This document shows, piece by piece, positions 1 to 7,247 of a stretch of DNA of 39,928 bases. The first letter of the stretch is position 1, and each line of letters starts with the position of its first letter. Source of the DNA: Ruminiclostridium sp. (GTDB taxonomy: Bacteria; Bacillota; Clostridia; Oscillospirales; Ruminococcaceae); assembly GCA_017935365.1 (NCBI GenBank), contig JAGBHT010000031.1:1-39928 (forward strand), in the 5' to 3' direction. The notes beneath the pieces were generated by a model. It did not search any database and had not been told where the DNA came from. It worked only from the letters and a program-made list of their open reading frames with translations. The translations under genes and the position numbers were made by a program.

Positions 1-486
1 AGGCTCTTCAGCAAGCAGATCACTGAAATCGTCAGCCACGGGAGCAGACTCTTCCTTAGTAGCGGTTGCGGGAGCAGGAGCGGGTTCTTCTGCCAGTAAA
101 TCACTGAAATCGTCTGCAACGGGAGCAGGTTCTGCCTTAGTAGCGGTTGCGGGTGCGGGGGTAGGCTCTTCAGCAAGCAGATCACTGAAATCGTCAGCCA
201 CGGGAGCAGACTCTTCCTTAGTAGCGGTTGCGGGAGCAGGAGCGGGTTCTTCTGCCAGTAAATCACTGAAATCGTCTGCAACGGGAGCAGGCTCTTCCTT
301 AGTAGCGGTTGCAGGTGCGGGAGCGGGCTCTTCAGCCAGTAAGTCGCTGAAATCATCTGCTACGGGAGCAGGCTCTGCCTTAGCAACGGGTGCAGGTGCG
401 GGAGCGGGATCTTCAGCCAGTAAGTCGCTGAAATCATCTGCCACGGGAGCAGGTTCTGCCTTCGGTGCAGTTGTTGCAACGGGTTC
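1..486 (-). repeat. Six 81-bp in-frame tandem repeats
   Basis: Units begin near 1, 82, 163, 244, 325 and 406, each 81 bp (27 codons). A shorter degenerate copy follows at about 482. A higher-order 162-bp period is visible: bases 1-129 are identical to 163-291. The array probably continues beyond the left edge. Each unit encodes an acidic hydrophobic patch (DDFSDLLAEE) and an Ala/Pro-rich spacer, so the protein carries a string of short motifs. Confidence 0.92.
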
Positions 487-1641
487 TTCCGTAAGAAGTT
501 CAGCCACATCATCTGCAACGGCAGGAGTTTCTTCCACAAGTAAATCGCCCGTGTCAACATTGTCTGTTGAAATGTCATCGTCGCCGGAAACTATCTCGAA
601 AGAGCTTAACAGACCGTTGTTGTCTGCAAGCAGCTCATCAATATCATTATCGCTGTCATCTGCCTGTTCGGGCATATCAAGCTTCAGCTCAAAGTTGTAA
701 GGCTCAACACTCATAGGAGTATATGATTCAAGCTCGCTTTCGTCAAATCCGCCGATGTTTTCAAGCTCTGCTTTCGCGCTGTTCAGTTCTTCATCGTCGG
801 ACAGCTTTTCTTCCGGTGCATCAGCGGTTTCTACTGTCGGCGCTTCTGTGTTTTTAGCCTCTTCAACAGCCTTGGAAACTGCATCGTTAACAGCGTTCAC
901 CTCATCGGACGCCTTGTTCTTGGCTTCGTCCATTGCCGTGGTTATTGCATTCTGGGCATTTGCGATCGCTTCGTTTAAAGCATTGCTTACTGTAGCAAGT
1001 ACAGCGGCGATATCGACCGCAGGAGCGGCAGTTCCGCCCGATGTTACGGTGCCTGCAAATGTATTTGCCTTTTCAAGCACCGACTGTTTATAATCGTATG
1101 TTTTCTGTACTGTATCGGAAAAGTATGCCTTTGCGGCTGTTATTATCTCTTCCGCTTTCTTCTGAGCGTCTGCGACTACTGCGTTTGCATCGGCATTCGC
1201 CTTGGCTGAGATCTCTGCAAGCTGTGCAGGATCGATCGTACCGCCGCTGTGCTTTGCTTTGTCAATCTTAGCCGCCGCCTGCTTTTTGAACTCGGCAAAT
1301 TCTTCGTTCAGTGCAGAATATTTGTCCTGCATAACGTGCAGTTCTTTTTCGGTCTGAGCAAGTTTGCGTCTTTCGTCAAGAACCTGCTTTCTGCTTTCGA
1401 GGATCTGTGCGTCAAGCTCGGCTTTTTTCTTATCAAGCTCTGCTTTTTCTTCTTCACTGACATTCTCGTTTGCCTGCTGTTTTTCTTCAAGAGCTCTTTT
1501 CAACTCGTCGTTTTCTTCTTTAAGGGCTTTGCGCTCTTTATTATGCTGTACTATGTATGCCATTACTTCGTTTTTATCGAAGCCGAGAGGCGATGTTTTA
1601 AATTCACCGTTAGTTGATGCCGGTTTTTTCTGGTCAGCCAT
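1..1641 (-). CDS. DivIVA-like coiled-coil protein with 27-aa tandem repeats (3' end outside window)
   Basis: The frame is open from an ATG at 1641 to the window edge (547 codons, no stop), so the C-terminus is missing. A GGGGGT ribosome site precedes the ATG. Residues 13-31 (FKTSPLGFDKNEVMAYI) resemble the DivIVA N-terminal membrane-curvature segment, which contains a G-[FY]-D-x-x-[ED]-V core. Residues about 36-130 are rich in K, E and Q with heptad-like spacing, predicting a coiled coil. An Ala-rich stretch and an acidic linker follow, and then a C-terminal region of near-identical 27-residue units of the type APVADDFSDLLAEEPAPA. DivIVA-family proteins act at poles and septa; that role here is inferred from the N-terminus and coiled coil only. 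It is divergent from ireB, with its own promoter. A generic coiled-coil surface or cytoskeletal protein is the alternative. Confidence 0.7.
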   Translation of the reverse strand, partial: MADQKKPASTNGEFKTSPLGFDKNEVMAYIVQHNKERKALKEENDELKRALEEKQQANENVSEEEKAELDKKKAELDAQILESRKQVLDERRKLAQTEKELHVMQDKYSALNEEFAEFKKQAAAKIDKAKHSGGTIDPAQLAEISAKANADANAVVADAQKKAEEIITAAKAYFSDTVQKTYDYKQSVLEKANTFAGTVTSGGTAAPAVDIAAVLATVSNALNEAIANAQNAITTAMDEAKNKASDEVNAVNDAVSKAVEEAKNTEAPTVETADAPEEKLSDDEELNSAKAELENIGGFDESELESYTPMSVEPYNFELKLDMPEQADDSDNDIDELLADNNGLLSSFEIVSGDDDISTDNVDTGDLLVEETPAVADDVAELLTEEPVATTAPKAEPAPVADDFSDLLAEDPAPAPAPVAKAEPAPVADDFSDLLAEEPAPAPATATKEEPAPVADDFSDLLAEEPAPAPATATKEESAPVADDFSDLLAEEPTPAPATATKAEPAPVADDFSDLLAEEPAPAPATATKEESAPVADDFSDLLAEEP

Positions 1642-1672
1642 TATCTTACCCCCTGAAAATCTAGTTATTGTT

Positions 1673-1701
1673 ATTATAACAAAAATAATTCGTTAATTCA
1701 A
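1673..1701 (-). promoter_or_regulatory. Sigma-A promoter of the DivIVA-like gene
   Basis: On the minus strand, TTGAAT (1701-1696), a 17-nt spacer and TATAAT (1678-1673) lie 32 bases upstream of the ATG. Confidence 0.75.
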
Positions 1702-1781
1702 TAGCGAATTGTAAAGTTTTATCAATTACCCAAAAAAGAGCGCCGCTATTGGTGATTTTAACGAAAATTTACGGTCTGCTA

Positions 1782-1810
1782 TTGTATTTTATCATTTTGT
1801 AGTGTATAAT
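1782..1810 (+). promoter_or_regulatory. Sigma-A promoter of ireB
   Basis: TTGTAT (1782-1787), a 17-nt spacer and a perfect TATAAT (1805-1810), followed by an AT-rich leader of about 55 nt to the ireB start. Confidence 0.7.
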
Positions 1811-1873
1811 AGTATAAACAACCTTAAAATTATTTCGGTTTTTTGAAGATATTAACGAAAGGACTGATATTTG

Positions 1874-2119
1874 ATGATCGATAAAACAATGCCGTTTTCA
1901 CTCAAAGACGAAAGAGAAAACGAGATGAAGGAGATACTGACGACTGTTTACGGTGCGCTCAAGGAAAAGGGCTATAATCCTATAAATCAGCTTGTCGGCT
2001 ATATTCTGTCCGAAGATCCTACCTATATAACTACATACAACAACGCCCGCAGTCTTATCCGTCATATCGACCGTGATGAGCTCTTACAGGCTATGGTAAA
2101 GACCTATCTCGGCAACTGA
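1874..2119 (+). CDS. ireB: IreB family regulatory phosphoprotein (UPF0297)
   Basis: An 81-residue protein of normal family length, with the conserved N-terminal T-M-x-F segment (DKTMPF) and the core [19 protein letters not shown]. In Enterococcus, IreB is a small dimer phosphorylated on N-terminal threonines by the PASTA kinase IreK, and it modulates cell-wall stress tolerance. Threonine 5 is the likely equivalent site here (inference). The ATG at 1874 follows GAAAGGA by about 10 nt; the TTG immediately before it is less likely. In many Firmicutes ireB sits with ruvX-type genes, but here it is followed only by a strong hairpin and the pdaA-like gene. Confidence 0.9.
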   Translation: MIDKTMPFSLKDERENEMKEILTTVYGALKEKGYNPINQLVGYILSEDPTYITTYNNARSLIRHIDRDELLQAMVKTYLGN

Positions 2120-2143
2120 CGCCAATAATTACAATGAATTGCG

Positions 2144-2187
2144 ATCGCTCCTTTACGGATACTATATCTGTAAAGGAGTGATTTTTT
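2144..2187 (+). terminator. Terminator-like hairpin overlapping the pdaA SD and start codon
   Basis: A 17-bp stem with two G-U pairs (2144-2160 with 2166-2182, loop ACTAT) is followed by a T run to 2187. The 3' arm contains the only good SD (AAAGGAG, 2172-2178) for the next gene. The T tract runs into that gene's TTG start at 2186. The hairpin could therefore terminate the ireB transcript and also hide the pdaA SD. Confidence 0.75.
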
Positions 2188-3013
2188 GTACAGAAAAATA
2201 CTTGCTGTAACGGTTGCGTCAATGCTGTTGTGCGGGTGTACATCCGATAAGAACACTGTCGGACACAGTACCGGACGCGACGACATGGGAGGGCGGATGC
2301 CTGCCGAGGCGGCTCTGCTTACAGACGGCACCGAAAAGGTATGCTACGGGCAGGGTTATGAAACAGACGGCGAAAACCGTCCTGTCGGAGCAATACAGGC
2401 GCAGGAGAAATACGGCGCATACGGCGGAGAATTTATAGGCGATAAAAACGACAAGACAATATATCTTACCTTTGATGAGGGATATGAAAACGGTTGTACG
2501 GGAAGAATACTCGATATTCTGAAAGAAAAGAACGTAACCGCAACATTTTATGTAACGCTCGATTATGTAAAGAGCAGTCCCGATCTTGTGAGCCGTATGA
2601 TAAATGAAGGTCACGAGGTAGGAAATCATACCTGCACGCATCCGTCGCTGCCTGATATAAATGATGATATGGTATTTGAGGAGATACACGGACTTGAAAG
2701 CTATATTTCCGACAATTTCGGCGGTTATAAAACCGTCACCATGCGCCCTCCGCGCGGCGAATTTTCGGTAAGGACATTACGCCTTGCAAAGAATATGGGT
2801 TACGACACCGTTCTGTGGTCGTTTGCCTATAATGACTGGAACGTTGACGACCAGCCCGACAGGGAGAAAGCATACGAGCGTATAACCTCAGCCACGCACA
2901 ACGGGGCGATTTATCTTCTTCATGCGGTGTCTGAAACCAACACGGCAATACTTGCCGATGTCATAGATTACTGGCAGGACAACGGCTATACAGTGAAGAG
3001 CGTAACAGAATAA
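2186..3013 (+). CDS. pdaA: PdaA-like polysaccharide deacetylase lipoprotein
   Basis: A 275-residue CE4 (NodB-fold) enzyme. A signal peptide ends in the lipobox LCGC with Cys18, so it should be anchored to the outer face of the membrane. The CE4 motifs are in order: TFDEGYENG (D97), HEVGNHTCTHP (H148, H152 metal ligands), RPPRGEFS (187-194), DTVLWSFAYNDW, and a C-terminal IYLLHAVSE (H246). The E next to D97 and the PPRGEFS and YENG signatures match the PdaA subgroup. PdaA removes the N-acetyl group from muramic acid during muramic-delta-lactam formation in the spore cortex. TTG 2186 is chosen because it keeps the signal peptide and has AAAGGAG 7 nt upstream; a start further in would lose it. 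Membrane anchoring through a lipid is worth noting. The exact substrate is inferred. Confidence 0.85.
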   Translation: MYRKILAVTVASMLLCGCTSDKNTVGHSTGRDDMGGRMPAEAALLTDGTEKVCYGQGYETDGENRPVGAIQAQEKYGAYGGEFIGDKNDKTIYLTFDEGYENGCTGRILDILKEKNVTATFYVTLDYVKSSPDLVSRMINEGHEVGNHTCTHPSLPDINDDMVFEEIHGLESYISDNFGGYKTVTMRPPRGEFSVRTLRLAKNMGYDTVLWSFAYNDWNVDDQPDREKAYERITSATHNGAIYLLHAVSETNTAILADVIDYWQDNGYTVKSVTE

Positions 3014-3019
3014 AAAAAC

Positions 3020-3055
3020 AGCATCGGCACATAATAATGCAAGCCGATGCTTTTT
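3020..3055 (+). terminator. Rho-independent terminator after pdaA
   Basis: Stem AGCATCGGC (3020-3028) with GCCGATGCT (3043-3051) and then a T run. An A run before the stem means it could also act on the opposite strand. Confidence 0.85.
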
Positions 3056-3059
3056 CGCA

Positions 3060-3091
3060 GACAAAAAGAAAACGCCCCCGCAGGGGCGCTA
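3060..3091 (-). terminator. Terminator of rpsT
   Basis: Read on the minus strand, GCGCCCC and GGGGGCG form a stem around TGC at about 3073-3089. A TTTTCTTTTT tract follows just downstream of rpsT. Confidence 0.85.
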
Positions 3092-3113
3092 CGTTAAATC
3101 GTGGTTCTTAAAC

Positions 3114-3356
3114 TTAGGAAACAGCGTTTAACTTCTTAGCGAGCTGAGACTTCTTTCTAGCTGCAGCGTTCTTGTGGATAATACCCTTTGCTGCTGCCTT
3201 GTCAACTGCTTTAACTGCAACCTTAACGTTGTCAGCATTAGTATCAGCGTCAACCTTCTTCATAATTGTCTTAAGAGCGGTCTTGTCAGCTTTGTTACGA
3301 GCCTGCTTTGCAGCGGATACTAAAACTCTCTTCTTAGCAGATTTAATGTTAGGCAC
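3114..3356 (-). CDS. rpsT: 30S ribosomal protein S20
   Basis: 80 residues, strongly basic, starting MPNIKSAKKRVL with the S20 signature (KQARNK, AAKGIIHKNAAARKKSQL). S20 binds 16S rRNA early in small-subunit assembly. The start is GTG (3356-3354), with GGAGGTG 7 nt upstream. rpsT also uses a non-AUG start in E. coli, where it is linked to translational autocontrol; whether that applies here is unknown. It is divergent from gpr, a neighbourhood conserved in spore formers. It has its own promoter and terminator. Confidence 0.97.
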   Translation of the reverse strand: MPNIKSAKKRVLVSAAKQARNKADKTALKTIMKKVDADTNADNVKVAVKAVDKAAAKGIIHKNAAARKKSQLAKKLNAVS

Positions 3357-3418
3357 TTACGGCACCTCCTTCTATTCAGATCTACATATAATCATAGTTA
3401 TATTTCACAATACGACTT

Positions 3419-3447
3419 ATTATAGCACGTCCGATTTGAAATTGCAA
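3419..3447 (-). promoter_or_regulatory. Sigma-A promoter of rpsT
   Basis: On the minus strand, TTGCAA (3447-3442), a 17-nt spacer and TATAAT (3424-3419). Confidence 0.75.
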
Positions 3448-3495
3448 TAGTTTTTGCGATTTTTTTAAAAATTTTTCTCAGCGGAGGTCAATTTT

Positions 3496-4287
3496 ATGAA
3501 GATGACAGGAAGAACAGAGCTTGCAAGCGAGTTTACCGCACAAAAAAACGGCATAGCATGCGAAAGCTATGAACTTTACGGCGAAAAGATAACCGAGATC
3601 CTGATATCGGAAGATGACAAAGCGGCTTTTGATCGTCCAAGCGGTAGATATTATATGATAGACAGCGCAGATGTGCCGTATGCCGAAGGGCAGATAAAGG
3701 CGCTTCGCGCGGTGCTGAGGAAACTTCTTCCCGAGGGAAAATGCCTTGTTGCGGGGCTCGGTAATCCGTCTGTGGCGTCTGACAGCCTTGGGTGGAAAAC
3801 GGCAGGAAAGGTGCTCGCCACATCACAGTTTGTTGAAAATATGCACAGCCCCGATGGGATAGGCAACGTTGCGGTCATACGCACCGATGTCGGCGCAAAT
3901 TCAGGCATTGACAGCGTTTATCACACTGTGTTCTGCGCAGAAAAGATAAATGCCGACTATATAATAGCAATTGACAGCCTTACCTGCAGTGATCCCGACA
4001 GGCTTTGCAGGACTATCCAGATAACAGATACCGGAATATCTCCCGGCAGTGGTATAGGCGGAAGCAAAAAACAACTTGACCGTCAGACGGCGGGTATTCC
4101 GGTAATTGCGGTCGGAGTTCCGACATCTATGGAGTACGAGAACGGAAAGGACAGATTTTTTGTCACAAGGCACGATATAGACGCGGAAATGGCAAGATAC
4201 TCGCATATAATTTCTACAGCGATAAACCGTACTCTTTGTCCGTCGCTTTCAGTGGAAGACATAACAATGCTGATGAATTATTCGTGA
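3496..4287 (+). CDS. gpr: GPR spore endopeptidase
   Basis: 263 residues. It begins with the GPR-type segment RTELASEF and carries VAGLGNPSVASDSLG, RTDVGANSGIDSV, the Asp-containing AIDSLTC, TDTGISPGSGIGG and AVGVPTSMEY, the conserved order of the A25 germination protease family. GPR is an atypical aspartate-dependent protease that degrades small acid-soluble spore proteins at germination. It is made as a zymogen in the forespore. The protein is shorter than Bacillus GPR (about 370 aa), mainly in the second half. AGCGGAGG lies 8 nt before the ATG. It is followed after 56 nt by spoIIP, the usual order, and sits divergent to rpsT. No clear sigma-A promoter is visible upstream, which fits a forespore sigma factor. 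Confidence 0.93.
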   Translation: MKMTGRTELASEFTAQKNGIACESYELYGEKITEILISEDDKAAFDRPSGRYYMIDSADVPYAEGQIKALRAVLRKLLPEGKCLVAGLGNPSVASDSLGWKTAGKVLATSQFVENMHSPDGIGNVAVIRTDVGANSGIDSVYHTVFCAEKINADYIIAIDSLTCSDPDRLCRTIQITDTGISPGSGIGGSKKQLDRQTAGIPVIAVGVPTSMEYENGKDRFFVTRHDIDAEMARYSHIISTAINRTLCPSLSVEDITMLMNYS

Positions 4288-4343
4288 ATAAAATAACGAA
4301 TCGTATCATAAGCTTTATCGGAAGTATTGAAAGGATGGTGCTA

Positions 4344-5588
4344 ATGAACAGCAAAAAAAGCAAAGGCATTACAAGGATGGCCGGAGCGGGAATTGCCGCG
4401 GCGGTAATTTCATTTACGCTGACGGGCGTTGCAGAGAATGCCGTCAGCGGTGCATTATTCGGAAAAGACATCGCATCAGGACTTAAACAGCTTACTGTAC
4501 TCAGCGCAACGCTTGCTATGCCGATCGGCAATTTCGACGTAAATGAAAGTAACGCCGGCGATGATACCGTTTCTCGGGACAAGCCGCAAAACTCTGCGGG
4601 CGTAACATCATCAGACGGCGATACGGAACAAACCTCCGGGGCTGAAAGCATATCTGAGCCGAATACGCCGAGTGTTACGGAAAGTGAGCCTACAGAATCG
4701 CTGGTGCCTGCTCTCGCTCCGGTTGAAAGCAAGACGGGGCTTATTTCGCTCAATATAAGAAAGGACAAAGACGACCTTATTTCGTATACGGCAAAGGACG
4801 GAACGACCGAAGAAAAGCACTACGGCAAAATCACAGGCGACAATGTTGTAGATCTGGAACACGGTCAGGTGCGCAACTGCACCAAGATATCGAATAATGT
4901 TCTGCTTACGGAGGGAACTAAAAAACCGGGAATAAAGATAGACAGCGGAAATGGACCGCAGGTGCTGATAATACATACGCATACGACCGAGAGCTATGAG
5001 CGTGACAGCGACGGATATTATGATACAGCGTATCAGGGACGTTCGCTGTGTCCTGCAAACAGCGTGGTAGGAGTAGGCGCTGTGCTCGCCCAGACGCTTG
5101 CCGATAACGGTATCGGTACAATTCATGACGGTACGGTATTTGACGACCCGGTATACAATAATTCATATACAAGAAGCAGAGAACGCATTGAGGAAATACT
5201 GAAAGAGTATCCGTCCATAAAGGTAGTGTTTGATATACACCGTGACGGAATAGCGGACGGCAATGTGAGAATAGCGCCCGTAACAGAGATAAACGGGAAA
5301 AAAGCCGCACAGATAATGATAATATGCGGTTGCGACGACGGCACGGGAATACTCCCCGATTATATGAATAATCTCAGGTTTGCAACATATCTGCAAAACG
5401 GGATCGAAGCCGATAACGAGGGACTGACGCGCCCTATGCTGTTTGATTACCGCTTTTACAATCAGGATCTCACAAGAGGCTCGCTGGTGATAGAGTTCGG
5501 AGCGCTTGCAAATGATATAAGTCAGGTCAGATATTCGGCGGAGCTTGCGGGAAAAAGTATTGCGGATCTGCTGAAAGGTCTTGAATAA
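4344..5588 (+). CDS. spoIIP: Stage II sporulation protein P
   Basis: 414 residues from the ATG at 4344, preceded by AAGGATGG. Longer starts upstream would overlap gpr and lack an SD. A single membrane segment lies at about 12-32, then a Ser/Thr/Glu-rich linker, then the SpoIIP amidase/endopeptidase domain. Metal-site signatures are IIHTHTTES (H211, H213, E216), the NSVVGVGAVLAQ-LADNGIGTIHD block, YNNSYTRSRERIEE, and FDIHRDG. SpoIIP works with SpoIID and SpoIIM to cleave septal peptidoglycan during engulfment, acting outside the mother-cell membrane. The position after gpr is conserved among spore formers. Confidence 0.95.
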   Translation: MNSKKSKGITRMAGAGIAAAVISFTLTGVAENAVSGALFGKDIASGLKQLTVLSATLAMPIGNFDVNESNAGDDTVSRDKPQNSAGVTSSDGDTEQTSGAESISEPNTPSVTESEPTESLVPALAPVESKTGLISLNIRKDKDDLISYTAKDGTTEEKHYGKITGDNVVDLEHGQVRNCTKISNNVLLTEGTKKPGIKIDSGNGPQVLIIHTHTTESYERDSDGYYDTAYQGRSLCPANSVVGVGAVLAQTLADNGIGTIHDGTVFDDPVYNNSYTRSRERIEEILKEYPSIKVVFDIHRDGIADGNVRIAPVTEINGKKAAQIMIICGCDDGTGILPDYMNNLRFATYLQNGIEADNEGLTRPMLFDYRFYNQDLTRGSLVIEFGALANDISQVRYSAELAGKSIADLLKGLE

Positions 5589-5625
5589 AATAACAGCCGC
5601 GACTTTTTGCCGTGGCTGTTATCGG
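5589..5625. terminator. Bidirectional hairpin between convergent genes
   Basis: An ATAACAGCC arm at 5589-5597 pairs with GGCTGTTAT around 5615-5623, flanking a T-rich loop. It lies between spoIIP (+) and the convergent SGNH lipoprotein (-). The T tract on the plus strand is imperfect. Confidence 0.6.
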
Positions 5626-5645
5626 TTTATTATAAAGATTGTAAT

Positions 5646-7025
5646 TTAAGCAATCGCCAGTGCGGTCACGCTGAACATACTCGGACCGTCTGTAGCCTTG
5701 GGAACTATCTTTACAGTGTGTTCGCCTGCTGTGTCAAAGCTCTTGATCTGTGCGCACTCAACATAGTTGCCCCAACCGCCCGTGAAGTCGGCATTGAGCG
5801 TTATTGCAAGCTCATCGTCTATATAAACATCGGCTGTGCAACCTGCCTTGGTGTACTTTCCGTAAAGTATACCGATTTCCTTTGCGTTTACCTTGAATGT
5901 AAGATCGGTTGAGCTTAAGTCTGTCTTGTTTGAACCCTTGAAGAACCAGTATCCGTCAAAGCCGCCGAAGTTTGCTTCGTTAGACTTGAACTCGCCGTTC
6001 ATTGTTACAGCGTCACCTGCCTGTGCAAGAGTGAGGAGTGAACCGTTTTCAAACGACGCGTTTGTAGCGGGAGATGAGAAATCGCTCTCGTCGCCGCTTA
6101 TGTTGTCAACGTCCTTATCAACATCGGAAATGTAAGACTGAAGAAGCTGAGAAACTATCTTGTGACCGGGTACGTTGGGGTGGATATTATCGTCAGATAT
6201 ATCCTTCCATACTATGTCACCGTGCTTGATAGTATCAAGAATGGTGTTTCTGTATGAGATCATAGGAAGATCGTAGTGCTTTACGATCTCTGCGTGCTGT
6301 TCCTGGAAGCTTGTACCGTCTTCCTGGGTGGTAGCTATAGTGATTATTGCGGGGTTGGTAGACGACTTCCAGATAGTTCTGAGAAGGCTGTCGTAAGAAT
6401 CCTTATTGCGTTCGGTAAATTCGGTCGTATCATTAACCGAGAACTCAACGAATACGAGATCGGGGTTCTTTGACAGAAGATCCGTTGTTACTCTGTGTAC
6501 GCCTATGTATGAACCTGTAGCGCCGATTCCTGCATTTACATAGTTTACCTTTGCGCTTGAATACGTCTGCTGTAACCAGTCGGCCGTGAGCTTTGCATAG
6601 CAAAGTTCGTTGCCTGCGCTTGTACCCTGTGTGATAGAGCCACCGATGAAACCAACAGTTACTTCTTCACCGTTTTTCAGCTTCTTTATTACGTTTGCAA
6701 GTCTTACCTTGTTGCCCTCGTTAAGACGTGACATATCGATCATATGCTGAGTAAGGTCACCGTCAAGAGTGTACTTTGTATAATTTGCTTCCAAATCCTT
6801 CGACTCCTCCTGTGAGCTGTTGTCTTTGCTTTCTTCTGCGCCGTTATCAGAGCTTTCTTCTGTGGAAAATGCGCCCGATTCCTCTGTTGCACTGCTTGTT
6901 GCTGAACTTTCGGTTGCCGATGATGTGGCACTGCTTTCGTTACCGCTTGTTGCATTGCCTGCACAACCTGTTACAGATACCGCAAGAGCGGTTGTAATGA
7001 GTATTGCAAGTATTCTTTTCTTCAT
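5646..7025 (-). CDS. SGNH/GDSL hydrolase lipoprotein with C-terminal beta-sandwich
   Basis: 459 residues. The signal peptide ends in VTGC (Cys21), so it is a lipoprotein. A Ser/Glu/Thr-rich linker spans 22-80. The SGNH domain has GFIGGSIT (S130), GIGATGS (about 166-171), SVND (N198) and SDDNIHPN (catalytic D279-N-I-H282). A roughly 140-residue all-beta C-terminal domain (about 310-459) resembles the jelly-roll modules found beside such esterases. Families with this fold commonly de-esterify acetylated plant polysaccharides or wall glycans; the substrate is not readable here. It is transcribed divergently from a cytoplasmic SGNH protein with the mirrored domain order. A consensus promoter and a perfect inverted repeat lie upstream, suggesting regulated expression. 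Confidence 0.85.
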   Translation of the reverse strand: MKKRILAILITTALAVSVTGCAGNATSGNESSATSSATESSATSSATEESGAFSTEESSDNGAEESKDNSSQEESKDLEANYTKYTLDGDLTQHMIDMSRLNEGNKVRLANVIKKLKNGEEVTVGFIGGSITQGTSAGNELCYAKLTADWLQQTYSSAKVNYVNAGIGATGSYIGVHRVTTDLLSKNPDLVFVEFSVNDTTEFTERNKDSYDSLLRTIWKSSTNPAIITIATTQEDGTSFQEQHAEIVKHYDLPMISYRNTILDTIKHGDIVWKDISDDNIHPNVPGHKIVSQLLQSYISDVDKDVDNISGDESDFSSPATNASFENGSLLTLAQAGDAVTMNGEFKSNEANFGGFDGYWFFKGSNKTDLSSTDLTFKVNAKEIGILYGKYTKAGCTADVYIDDELAITLNADFTGGWGNYVECAQIKSFDTAGEHTVKIVPKATDGPSMFSVTALAIA

Positions 7026-7060
7026 ATTACTGCCTTTCCTTAAATAAATTTAAGTCCTGT

Positions 7061-7085
7061 TAAGCGATTTTAAGGTAATCGCTTA
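7061..7085. promoter_or_regulatory. Perfect inverted repeat at the SGNH lipoprotein transcription start
   Basis: TAAGCGATT (7061-7069) and AATCGCTTA (7077-7085) are exact complements around a 7-nt centre. The right arm begins 5 bases downstream of the minus-strand -10, so the repeat covers the predicted start point and early leader. This is a good operator position (inference); a 5' mRNA hairpin is the alternative. Confidence 0.6.
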
Positions 7086-7089
7086 CACA

Positions 7090-7118
7090 AATATATCACT
7101 ATTTTTACCGAATGTCAA
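7090..7118 (-). promoter_or_regulatory. Sigma-A promoter of the SGNH lipoprotein
   Basis: On the minus strand, TTGACA (7118-7113), a 17-nt spacer and TATATT (7095-7090). Confidence 0.85.
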
Positions 7119-7161
7119 GAAAAAGCGGTAAAATTTTCTGAGCAATATTTACATAATTCTG

Positions 7162-7190
7162 TTGAAAACTATACCGCAATATGCTAAAAT
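7162..7190 (+). promoter_or_regulatory. Sigma-A promoter of the CE2-like esterase
   Basis: TTGAAA (7162-7167), a 17-nt spacer and TAAAAT (7185-7190), about 58 nt before the start codon. Confidence 0.8.
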
Positions 7191-7247
7191 AAATATAAGC
7201 CGATTTTACTTCGGCACTATGATAAATTCAAGCGAGGAATAAAATAA

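Noticed and set aside
1..486. Regularly spaced repeats that could suggest CRISPR
   Set aside because: The period is 81 bp without unique spacers, the repeats stay in frame, and they encode a continuous acidic protein.
755..1617. Plus-strand open frames opposite the DivIVA-like gene
   Set aside because: Their Ser/Phe-rich translations are antisense reflections of the Lys/Glu/Ala-rich coding strand, with no SD.
4236..4343. Longer spoIIP start within gpr
   Set aside because: It lacks an SD, overlaps gpr by 52 nt and adds residues before the membrane segment; ATG 4344 is better.
5607..5912. Plus-strand frame opposite the SGNH lipoprotein C-terminus
   Set aside because: It has no SD and is fully antisense to a protein with a clear domain structure.
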